Origin: a virus
Reading direction: 5' to 3' (one strand)
Virus record (IMG/VR): IMGVR_UViG_3300020205_000310
Coordinates: 1-36,189 of that record
DNA: 36,189 nt
Below, piece after piece: positions 30,236 through 36,189 of the stretch. The translations under genes and the position numbers were made by a program. Below the pieces are notes generated by a model, which saw nothing but the letters and a program-made list of their open reading frames with translations, searched no databases and was not told the origin of the DNA. The stretch's first letter is position 1; every line of letters starts with the position of its first letter.

Positions 30236-32086
30236 TTATTTGGCATCTGCATAATTATTTCCAATGTCGCCTTCACACGACACTGGTAAGTTGGCGCACC
30301 ACTTCGGAGGCACTGACATGGTCTCAGTCATGAACTCTAACGCCCAGCTGCTGGCGCTTTTAGGTACGACACAAACTACCTCGTCATGTACAGTTAAAGC
30401 AACTTTGTACCGACAGTCAGCCAGTGGGTTGTCGTTCTTGCGCATCTCCATGTCGATCTTCGCCATCTGATCGAACACAACAATACGGGCCAGTGCTTGA
30501 ACTACGTTCTCAACTACCTTACCACCGTATATCTTGACAGGACCATAGCGTCCTCTGTACTCGCATCCATCACCAGACTTACTCAGTTCAGGATAACGAA
30601 TCATCGTGCCGTTGGGTAAGTGAATGCCCTCAGGTGAACAGCGTAGTTCAATACCAACACCAAATGTTGTCTCATAGCCCTGCGCCATTTTGTCCAATGC
30701 TTTCTGTGCATCCTTCCACAGTTCGGCAATCATGGCGTATTTGGTTCGGTATGTGGTTACAGTCTGCTTGGCTTCGCCTGCATTCATATCAACTGAAATA
30801 CCGCCTTGACCAATCTTCAAAGTACCTTGGAACTTATCAGCACCCATGCCGTAGCCTAGGCCCAAGATGCACGTCTTACCAACAAACCGTTCGACCTTGT
30901 CTGCTTTGGTAACAGGCTTGCCGTACACGATCGATGCAAACTTAGAATAAATATCCACACTGTTGCGGAAATCAACTAGCAAGTCTTCTTGACCAGCCAG
31001 CCACGCCACGACACGCGCTTCAATCTGTGCTGAGTCCACTGCAACAAGTACATGATTGTCGGGTACCTTAATTGATCGCCTGAGTGCACCGCCTCGTGGC
31101 AGGTTCTGTAGGTTCATCTTGTCACCACCACTAGCACGCCCAGTGTGAGCACCCCAGTAGTTCAAGAGGATTGGTAACGCACCACGCTCAGAGATACCCA
31201 AGAACGATTCGGTTCTCGTTTCTTCCAGTGTGGATTTGATACCAAGCCTTGCCGCAACTACAGCTTGCACCGCAGTGTTGGGATGTTCAAGCAGTGCTTT
31301 GAACTCATAGTCTGTCTTGCTAAACGCATACGCTTCTTTATTAGTGCGCAGGCTCGTCTTGAGTGGCGGCTCAACGCCTAGCTTCTTCAGCACCTCGGCA
31401 AACTGTGGGTTGGACATGAGTGCGTCTCTACCAATGGACAAGTCAATACGTTCCATCAACTTGGCCTTCTTGTCTTGAACGTTATTCAGGTGAGCAATCA
31501 GTACATCTCTGTCCAACTCAAGCACTGGGTCAGTGAACATCCGAATCATCAGGTCCTGTATGTACAGTTCCTTCGGAGGGTTGTCTTTCTTGAGGATATG
31601 GAATAAGGTCCAAGTAAGTTCTACATCGTTGTTGCAGTAGTTACCGTAGTTGTCAAGGTCCCCAGGGGTAAAGTCACTGCGTCTTTTACCAAGCGCGTTT
31701 ACCACCTCATTGCCTTTGTGCCCATCTGTAAACTTCTCAGCCAATGCTTTGAGTGAACCACCGACAGTCAAGCCCGTGATAGGTCGAGACATTGACAACG
31801 TATCCAAGTAATACTTCGGAGTGATGCCAAACCGCCAAGCAAGTATGGCTCCATCAAATGCCATGTTATGACAGATCAAGTAGTGGTTAGGGATATCCAG
31901 TTCTTCCAGTGCCATTGCTATCTCACCGTTGGAACCAGTTACCCACTGAGCAGGCGCATCGTCAACTTTGTATGAGAAGCCAATGACTTCAAACTGCGGG
32001 TCTCGGATGTACGCCTCGGTCGTCATCTTGGACAGACTAAACTCTTTTGAATAGTAAGTCTCAAAGTCCAGAGTGATATAACTCAT
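30236..32086 (-). CDS. DNA polymerase, family A, with 3'-5' exonuclease
   Basis: The 616-residue replicative polymerase starts at the ATG at 32086, which overlaps the upstream stop (ATGA) and has AGGAAC before it; a GTG 51 bases upstream is less likely. The exonuclease domain has LDFET (D7, E9), CHNMAFDGA (D78) and YCNNDVE (D154). The polymerase domain has motif A VDSAQIEAR (D351, E356, R358), motif B RFVGKTCILGLGYG (R400, K404, Y412) and motif C VHDEV. Spacing fits a compact phage Pol I-type enzyme without a 5' nuclease domain. It would copy the phage genome together with the primase-helicase and SSB-like protein encoded downstream. Confidence 0.93.
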   Translation of the reverse strand: MSYITLDFETYYSKEFSLSKMTTEAYIRDPQFEVIGFSYKVDDAPAQWVTGSNGEIAMALEELDIPNHYLICHNMAFDGAILAWRFGITPKYYLDTLSMSRPITGLTVGGSLKALAEKFTDGHKGNEVVNALGKRRSDFTPGDLDNYGNYCNNDVELTWTLFHILKKDNPPKELYIQDLMIRMFTDPVLELDRDVLIAHLNNVQDKKAKLMERIDLSIGRDALMSNPQFAEVLKKLGVEPPLKTSLRTNKEAYAFSKTDYEFKALLEHPNTAVQAVVAARLGIKSTLEETRTESFLGISERGALPILLNYWGAHTGRASGGDKMNLQNLPRGGALRRSIKVPDNHVLVAVDSAQIEARVVAWLAGQEDLLVDFRNSVDIYSKFASIVYGKPVTKADKVERFVGKTCILGLGYGMGADKFQGTLKIGQGGISVDMNAGEAKQTVTTYRTKYAMIAELWKDAQKALDKMAQGYETTFGVGIELRCSPEGIHLPNGTMIRYPELSKSGDGCEYRGRYGPVKIYGGKVVENVVQALARIVVFDQMAKIDMEMRKNDNPLADCRYKVALTVHDEVVCVVPKSASSWALEFMTETMSVPPKWCANLPVSCEGDIGNNYADAK

Positions 32087-32262
32087 CTTAAGTTCCTGAC
32101 TGTTGCACGCTTTGTCCAACAGGTTACGCAATGCCACTTTGATGGGCTCATTTGAATGCCGCCTTCAGGCGGTTTAGTCTGCCCACACTTGTCGCAAGTC
32201 TTAAGTTGGTGTATGGGTTGCTTAGCCCCTATATCTAATTGTTGTTTAGCGAATCCGTTCAC
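32083..32262 (-). CDS. small zinc-ribbon protein
   Basis: The GTG at 32262 is proposed as start because AAGGAG lies five bases upstream and it reduces overlap with the preceding gene to 17 bases. An in-frame start at 32313 would add 17 residues but overlap 68 bases. The resulting 59-residue product contains TCDKCGQTKPPEGG and WHCVTCW, two C-x2-C pairs that should bind one zinc. The stop overlaps the polymerase start by ATGA. It may bind nucleic acid or a polymerase partner; function unknown. Confidence 0.65.
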   Translation of the reverse strand: MNGFAKQQLDIGAKQPIHQLKTCDKCGQTKPPEGGIQMSPSKWHCVTCWTKRATVRNLR

Positions 32263-32509
32263 GCGATCTCCTTCCAGTGTTATCAGGTTTTGGACAGTTC
32301 TCGGGTACGTCAACGACGACCCAAATTGCCGCTAGGTTATTTCGGTATTCTGATTTCTCCCATCGGTCGATGTACACCCCAAAAACACTTTCCAATGCTT
32401 TGTTGACAGAACGATTGTTAATCTTAGTTAACTTTGCAATATCGCTTGACTTCAAACCATCGGGGTGTTGTTGGAGTGCATCACGAATAAGATTGTGATT
32501 ACTTTTCAA
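32246..32509 (-). CDS. small winged-helix-like DNA-binding protein
   Basis: The 87-residue protein opens LIRDALQQHPDGLKSSDIAK and continues LTKINNRSVNKALESVFGVY, a three-helix winged helix-turn-helix pattern. A possible wing follows (IDRWEKSEYRNNLAAIWVVV) and then a basic tail rich in Arg. It overlaps the upstream HTH gene by 11 bases. It could be a transcription regulator or an origin or replication accessory; target unknown. Confidence 0.65.
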   Translation of the reverse strand: MKSNHNLIRDALQQHPDGLKSSDIAKLTKINNRSVNKALESVFGVYIDRWEKSEYRNNLAAIWVVVDVPENCPKPDNTGRRSRERIR

Positions 32510-33065
32510 TCTCGAACACCTTTTTCAGTTCTAGATATACCGCCTTGGCCATGCCGACAGACATTGAGTTAACAAGCTGTTCAGCACTTGGAGAACTTGT
32601 CAGTGAAGTCGATGGCATTGGCAGCGCTGCAGTTGCTTGCGCTTTCTTCTCTGCTTGGGCTTTCTTCTTGGCTTGGTACTTAGCACTGTACTCGAGTTGC
32701 TTTGCTCGCTTGATTCTGTATTCAGCACGAGCAATATGTGCCTTGGCAAGTGCTTCCTGTCGATTGAACGCAGGGTACGATTCTCCAACTGCTTGATATA
32801 CAAATTTTCCGTTTGCATTCTTGCTTCGGCTAAGTACACCACGGTCTAGCATCTGTTTGAGTCGAGTAGATATGCCAGTCATGTCGCCACTGTTTACCAG
32901 TGAAGCAAGTTCCACGCTAGTTTTGTTCGGGTACGATTTAATCGTGTCCCAAATTAATTTACTGACGTTGATTTTGTCAGGCGTGATAGGTGACGTTGTA
33001 TCTGCTACATCGTCGTCAAATGTTAAGTTTTCTAATTTCATAAGTTCGCTTTTTAAGTCAGGCAT
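32499..33065 (-). CDS. winged-helix protein, MarR/GntR-like core
   Basis: In the 188-residue protein, residues about 38-95 (IWDTIKSYPNKTSVELASLV, TGISTRLKQMLDRGVLSR and KFVYQAVG) make a classical winged helix. An Ala/Lys/Gln/Glu-rich coiled coil follows (about 105-150), then a Ser/Pro linker and a short C-terminal helix. The N-terminal 35 residues are acidic. A dimeric DNA-binding protein is likely. AAGGAGA lies before the ATG. Together with the next gene it forms a pair of HTH genes just upstream of the polymerase, suggesting control of the replication genes, though no operator assignment can be made. Confidence 0.65.
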   Translation of the reverse strand: MPDLKSELMKLENLTFDDDVADTTSPITPDKINVSKLIWDTIKSYPNKTSVELASLVNSGDMTGISTRLKQMLDRGVLSRSKNANGKFVYQAVGESYPAFNRQEALAKAHIARAEYRIKRAKQLEYSAKYQAKKKAQAEKKAQATAALPMPSTSLTSSPSAEQLVNSMSVGMAKAVYLELKKVFEIEK

Positions 33066-33076
33066 GTAAGTTCTCC

Positions 33077-33313
33077 TTAGTTGTTACGGTCAATGTGCTC
33101 TAATAAACGCTCAAGATAGTGTCGTGCTTTTAATACATCTTTGACACCATCCTTATCCTTGTATCTAGCAATGTACTTAATGACGTTGCCTCGCAAGAAT
33201 CCTTCAAATTCTTCAGCGGTCATCCATGATTGCATGGCTGTCCACGGTTGAACATCTTTGCTTTGGTAGTGATCACCACCGACTTGTGTTTCACTTGCTA
33301 GTGGTTTATTCAT
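33077..33313 (-). CDS. DUF3310 protein
   Basis: The 78-residue product matches DUF3310 (PF11753): VGGDHYQSKDVQPWTAMQSW, then EGFLRGNVIKYIARYKDKDG and KARHYLERLLEHI. This small helical phage family is often found near nucleotide-metabolism and replication genes and sometimes labelled nucleotide-kinase-like; its biochemical role is not established. The ATG at 33313 is chosen for its AAGGA site; a start seven codons earlier would lack one. It overlaps the upstream 64-residue gene by eight bases. Confidence 0.85.
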   Translation of the reverse strand: MNKPLASETQVGGDHYQSKDVQPWTAMQSWMTAEEFEGFLRGNVIKYIARYKDKDGVKDVLKARHYLERLLEHIDRNN

Positions 33314-33500
33314 ATGATTTCCTTTTGGGATCAAGCTTTAGATGAATCATGAGTTGGACTAAACGAGATTCCATTCTCGCTAGTCGTCTCTCAATATGGG
33401 AAAGGCTGTTCAAGTCGTTTGACTTGGGGGAGGCCGCGCCATTTTTCTCCAAGGGCTTTGACCGAAAGAATCCACTGGCGTTGGTAATTGCGTTTAACAT
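33306..33500 (-). CDS. small coiled-coil protein overlapping another small gene
   Basis: The 64-residue reading ends HIERRLARMESRLVQLMIHL followed by KLDPKRKSYE, a clear amphipathic helix like that of short phage proteins of the same ending. The N-terminal 30 residues look unstructured, and the ATG at 33500 has no ribosome-binding site. The first 110 bases overlap the 57-codon reading frame at 33391-33564 in a different frame. Translation may start further in, or depend on coupling. Function unknown. Confidence 0.5.
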   Translation of the reverse strand: MLNAITNASGFFRSKPLEKNGAASPKSNDLNSLSHIERRLARMESRLVQLMIHLKLDPKRKSYE

Positions 33501-33564
33501 GTTTGTTTACTTCATATGATTTAAATGTGTTGATAGCTTTGCGCATGAGTTGGTACTCTGTCAT
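33391..33564 (-). CDS. 57-residue basic protein in a short coupled frame
   Basis: The ATG at 33562-33564 overlaps the stop of the 214-residue gene (ATGA), with AGGAG seven bases upstream, so initiation is well supported. The product runs MTEYQLMRKAINTFKSYEVN, then KHVKRNYQRQWILSVKAL, and ends QPFPY before TGA. It is basic and helical, with no signal peptide or membrane helix. It overlaps the next frame by 110 bases. The start signals are better than those of the overlapping 64-residue frame. No family recognised. Confidence 0.6.
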   Translation of the reverse strand: MTEYQLMRKAINTFKSYEVNKHVKRNYQRQWILSVKALGEKWRGLPQVKRLEQPFPY

Positions 33565-34205
33565 ACTTTAGCTCCTGCCATACGTGCACCGACTGCCGCT
33601 GCTACGGCATTGTCAGTGTCAATCTGTTTAAGAAATTCTGATGCCTTGCTAATTTTCTCAGCAGTGCGCTCAGACTTGACCAACATGCGTTTCATGTAGG
33701 ATTCGGGAATGTAGACACGTACATCGGGCCACAACTTAACTGCTTCGTTAAGTGATTTGCAGTTGTTTAAGAAGTCCTTGATCTGCCGTTGGATAGCTTT
33801 CCACTTTTTGTTGTTCTCGTAGTATGCAACGTCACGTTGCACAATTTCTGCAATGATTGGATGCTCAGAAGGTACATCAAAGTGCGTTGTATAGCTTGAG
33901 GTCTTGGGAGGTGCCGCAGTACCAATAGCAGTCTTGATATGCACCATAGACTTTAGCTCTACTCCATCATGTTGGAACTTAGTGTTGGCACGAAGTTCTT
34001 TGTTGTACACTTTCCAATCATCAGGGATTACATTCTTCAAGTGAAAATGGCTACCCCATATCAATTGCTCGAGGTCATTGGGTAGTGTCTGATAGGTAAT
34101 TTCATCAATTGGTTTCTGAATTAGATTTGCGTCTGCCTCCTTCATGCGAGTAATTTTATTTTCTACATCGTTGATCAGTGTTGCGCTAATAGCTACATAA
34201 GCCAT
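33561..34205 (-). CDS. 214-residue conserved phage protein, function unknown
   Basis: The start at 34205 is chosen because GGAG lies seven bases upstream; a TTG start 51 bases earlier would read through the palindromic leader. The protein begins MAYVAISATLINDVENKITR, an opening I have seen in other phage proteins without a function. A central part has SHFHLKNVIPDDW and YTTHFDVPSEHP, and a long C-terminal helical region follows (WKAIQRQIKDFLNNCKSLNE). No catalytic motif is recognisable. Its position between the VWA-zincin gene and small replication-arm genes gives no clear role. Confidence 0.6.
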   Translation of the reverse strand: MAYVAISATLINDVENKITRMKEADANLIQKPIDEITYQTLPNDLEQLIWGSHFHLKNVIPDDWKVYNKELRANTKFQHDGVELKSMVHIKTAIGTAAPPKTSSYTTHFDVPSEHPIIAEIVQRDVAYYENNKKWKAIQRQIKDFLNNCKSLNEAVKLWPDVRVYIPESYMKRMLVKSERTAEKISKASEFLKQIDTDNAVAAAVGARMAGAKV

Positions 34206-34238
34206 GGTGTTGCTCCGTTTAGTTAGTAAGTTTAGTTC

Positions 34239-34270
34239 ATTATCCGTGATAATCAATAGGGATTAACCCC
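34239..34270. promoter_or_regulatory. paired palindromes in the leader of the 214-residue gene
   Basis: ATTATC (34239-34244) and GATAAT (34248-34253) form a perfect six-base inverted repeat around CGT, flanked by a further TT/AA after one mismatch. Six bases on, GGGATTAACCCC (34259-34270) is a second near-perfect palindrome. Minus-strand GATAAT matches five of six -10 bases, but no good -35 is found at the right spacing. The pair could be a repressor operator or an RNA hairpin controlling the downstream genes. Confidence 0.45.
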
Positions 34271-34274
34271 AAGA

Positions 34275-34652
34275 TCAATACATTGAATGTCTGACAAGAG
34301 ACATTCCAGCGGTCAGGGCAGTATCTTTCAAGAGCCGCAGTCGCATCTCAGGGGTGTAGTGCACCCACTGCCCTTCGTAATAGCCGCTAAGATTTGGCAC
34401 TGCTGTATTGCTTAAGCCTAACTTAACGACCATCTCTGCATCCTTCCCTGTTGGGTTGGAGTAGTCAACATCTTCAGCTTGCACTTGATGGATTACTTTC
34501 ATTCCTGCCAAGTGAAGCTTGAAGTGGTGATCGAACAAGCCCAAGCGAAGCATGACCATGGTTAACTTGTACAGTACCGCAGTCTTTGCCCTCGCTTGAT
34601 TGAATTGTTGTTCGGTTATTACCCGATTAAGACTCGAGTTCGAAGTGGACAT
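34275..34652 (-). CDS. unknown protein after the VWA-zincin gene
   Basis: The start at 34652 gives 125 residues (MSTSNSSLNRVITEQQFNQA and onward) and a 26-base overlap with the VWA gene; an ATG three codons earlier is equally possible, and a still longer reading to 34736 would lie deep inside that gene. The chain is helical (KTAVLYKLTMVMLRLGLFDH), with a middle part VHYTPEMRLRLLKDTALTAG. No motif is recognised. Overlap suggests it is co-produced with the VWA-zincin protein and might be a partner. Confidence 0.55.
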   Translation of the reverse strand: MSTSNSSLNRVITEQQFNQARAKTAVLYKLTMVMLRLGLFDHHFKLHLAGMKVIHQVQAEDVDYSNPTGKDAEMVVKLGLSNTAVPNLSGYYEGQWVHYTPEMRLRLLKDTALTAGMSLVRHSMY

Positions 34653-35739
34653 TTTCACCATAAGGGGCTTCAACGTCACTGCTGATACACCACACGACTG
34701 GATAGCTAGGTGCGTCACCGAAGTCTGTATAGCCATCAGTCAAGCACACAAACACATCGGGGTCGATGCCTTCATTGGCACAGTAATCAAAGCCTGCAGG
34801 CATATGAGTGCCACCGCCTGAATAGAATGTCAACGCTACTTCGTCGCCGCATTCAAACACTTCGTGCTTAACTACGTCAGTGTCGGTATACAAGACATGA
34901 ACCTTGGATGGTCTGCATTGCGTAACGATGCGTGATAGGTGACCGTTGTAGTGATCGAGTTCAACCTGAGAGATTGATCCAGACACATCGACTTGCACAA
35001 CAAGCTCGCCCATCTGTGGCAACTTATCCACGCTAGGCAAGTACACATCAGCAAACCTGCGGTTAGGTCTACGCCACGATTGATTCTGCCTGACCTGCGC
35101 TACGCAGTGCTTCTCAAGAATCTCATACCAAGGGGTCTTGGACTCAAGCATACCTGCGACCAAGTCCTGTAACTTAGCGGATAACTTACCGCGCATCTTA
35201 GCGGCTTGTGCTGCTTCAGCGATCTCGACTTTGATCTGACCCTGCATCTCACGAATCTCGTCAGGTGTCATCTCACGTCCACCATCACCATAGATTACAT
35301 CATCGCCAGTGCCATTGTTGGGAGGACCATCACCACCTTCATTACCATCAGGCAATTCATCATAGATAGTCTCGACTGTCTTATCCTTAGACCCTTTGAT
35401 ATCCACGCAGTTGGGGATACGCTGACCAATATTGCTATCGTCTAGCATATCGTTAATCCATGCATCACCTGCATAGTTCCACTTCTTAGGGTTGCGACTA
35501 CCGAGACGCAGTGCGTGCTGACCCATAACGTGACCGACCTCGTGACATAGACCCCACACCAGTTGCGGTACTTCAAGCTTGTCAATGAAGTCAGGGTTGT
35601 AATAGATACGCGCCTTGCCATCGACTGCCAGTGTTGGGATATCACGTGTCTCAACCATGGGGCGTTTAAGTAGGATGCTTGCCCAGAATGGATGGTCAAG
35701 TACGATTTGTGCTTTGGCTTTGTCTAATTTAGTTGCCAT
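34627..35739 (-). CDS. zincin plus VWA-like protein (DUF2201 type)
   Basis: The 370-residue protein has two domains. Residues 1-115 contain LVWGLCHEVGHVMGQHALRL with HEVGH (66-70) and H75, a zinc peptidase motif matching the putative metallopeptidase of DUF2201 (PF13203). An acidic Gly/Asp/Asn linker (about 130-155) and a helical part follow. Residues about 243-370 are VWA-like (PF09967), with metal site D251-x-S253-x-S255 (VDVSGSIS), T311 (GGGTHM) and D335 (LTDG). In cells such proteins usually act with MoxR-type AAA+ ATPases. The gene immediately upstream is cut by the window edge and is not recognised as such. Substrate unknown. Confidence 0.85.
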   Translation of the reverse strand: MATKLDKAKAQIVLDHPFWASILLKRPMVETRDIPTLAVDGKARIYYNPDFIDKLEVPQLVWGLCHEVGHVMGQHALRLGSRNPKKWNYAGDAWINDMLDDSNIGQRIPNCVDIKGSKDKTVETIYDELPDGNEGGDGPPNNGTGDDVIYGDGGREMTPDEIREMQGQIKVEIAEAAQAAKMRGKLSAKLQDLVAGMLESKTPWYEILEKHCVAQVRQNQSWRRPNRRFADVYLPSVDKLPQMGELVVQVDVSGSISQVELDHYNGHLSRIVTQCRPSKVHVLYTDTDVVKHEVFECGDEVALTFYSGGGTHMPAGFDYCANEGIDPDVFVCLTDGYTDFGDAPSYPVVWCISSDVEAPYGENVHFELES

Positions 35740-35741
35740 GT

Positions 35742-36189
35742 TTAACCTTTAGTTACGTTGAATGTAAATACTTCATTGTGATCAACTGATTCACAAATCC
35801 GTTTCGCTCTGTCCAAGTCTGCTTGGCTTCTTATTAATGGGGTGATCTCTCGTGCAGTCCTTGCATTGATTAGATTGAAGAAGTGGTAGTCATATTGGTG
35901 CTTCTCAAACAGAGTCTCGATCGTACTAGACACCTGTTTACTACGCCATGAGTTGTAGGATTGATCGCCATTCTCCATACGCCACGCGGCAAAGTCACCC
36001 ATGATGAGTTCATGTATCTGAGTTACTTGTGCGGGGTTTAAGTCCTCACCCTTGGCATCGTGGGTCCCATACTCTCTACGAATCTGCAAGCCATGGTAGT
36101 CAGCCAATCCCTTGGTCAGAACCACAGCCACCGATGAGTAACCACCTCGTGCTACACCATCCATGATCATTCGCTTGACTGAGTTCTTC
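35742..36189 (-). CDS. C-terminal part of a cut gene, function unknown
   Basis: The frame is open through the right edge. The first in-frame ATG is at 36170, but KNSVKR codons precede it with no stop, so the gene probably starts outside the window. The visible 148 residues are mixed and charged, with GYSSVAVVLTKGLADYHGLQ, then NPAQVTQIHELIMGDFAAWR and YHFFNLINARTAREITPLIR. The stop lies two bases before the VWA-zincin start, so the two genes are in one operon. Adjacent position makes it a candidate for the C-terminal part of a partner of the VWA protein, but no AAA+ motif is visible in this part. Confidence 0.6.
   Translation of the reverse strand, partial: KNSVKRMIMDGVARGGYSSVAVVLTKGLADYHGLQIRREYGTHDAKGEDLNPAQVTQIHELIMGDFAAWRMENGDQSYNSWRSKQVSSTIETLFEKHQYDYHFFNLINARTAREITPLIRSQADLDRAKRICESVDHNEVFTFNVTKG

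Noticed and set aside
32087-32137. GTG start 51 bases upstream for the DNA polymerase.
   Set aside because: The ATG at 32086 has a better ribosome-binding site and the ATGA overlap typical of this arm, and the exonuclease motif begins directly after it.
1-36189. tRNA genes, integrase, attachment sites, insertion sequences or a diversity-generating retroelement.
   Set aside because: No cloverleaf-like sequence, recombinase, transposase, reverse transcriptase or paired variable/template repeat was seen by reading; a tRNA scan was not possible here.

Overview
This window is part of the genome of a tailed double-stranded DNA bacteriophage. The gene set fits a podovirus-like particle: no tape-measure gene or contractile-sheath gene is visible, and there is a run of long internal (ejected) virion proteins. 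The host is probably Gram-negative, judging from signal peptides, an M15 peptidase endolysin and a GTA-type three-helix holin. A host genus cannot be named from the sequence alone; a freshwater or marine proteobacterium is only a guess. Terminase, portal and major capsid genes, an RNA polymerase and an integrase are not present. The left edge cuts a gene that ends just inside the window, and the right edge cuts another.

Layout. The left arm (1-22675) is read rightward. It holds (i) a receptor-binding region with small fibre proteins, a His-x-His collar fibre, a tail-fibre assembly chaperone and a GT2 glycosyltransferase with a helical-repeat tail (1-3241). Next is (ii) a tightly overlapping block of small membrane or secreted proteins, a secreted thermonuclease, a holin and an endolysin (3238-5817). 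Then comes (iii) a second virion block with a 556-residue structural protein, a host-specificity/J-like fibre and a second chaperone paralogue (5878-10123). Last is (iv) the ejection-protein block: a 150-residue unknown, a protein ending in an endosialidase-type (S74) chaperone domain, a 544-residue coiled-coil protein, and a 2937-residue giant polyvalent protein of the PLxRFG type, followed by two small proteins (10164-22675).

The right arm (22751-36189) is read leftward and converges on the left arm at a strong intrinsic terminator (22674-22706) whose U-tract serves the leftward transcript. It is the DNA-metabolism arm. In transcription order it encodes a cut gene of unknown function, a zincin plus VWA (DUF2201-type) protein, several unknown or helix-turn-helix small proteins, a DUF3310 protein, a zinc-ribbon protein and a family A DNA polymerase. 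These are followed by a Cas4/AddB-like iron-sulfur nuclease, a VRR-NUC nuclease, a small HNH-like protein, an SNF2-type helicase, a coiled-coil protein, a putative zinc-containing ssDNA-binding protein, a small unknown and a primase-helicase (AEP primase plus DUF927 ATPase). A near-consensus sigma70 promoter lies just downstream of the polymerase gene, and a pair of palindromes sits upstream of the 214-residue unknown.

The most notable element is the 2937-residue protein. On one chain it carries a helix-turn-helix-like segment, two zincin-like motifs, an ADP-ribosyltransferase-like polyvalent domain with a large insertion, and a PLxRFG-type C-terminal half. Its position among virion genes suggests it is delivered into the host with the DNA. 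No intergenic stretch exceeds 300 bases.
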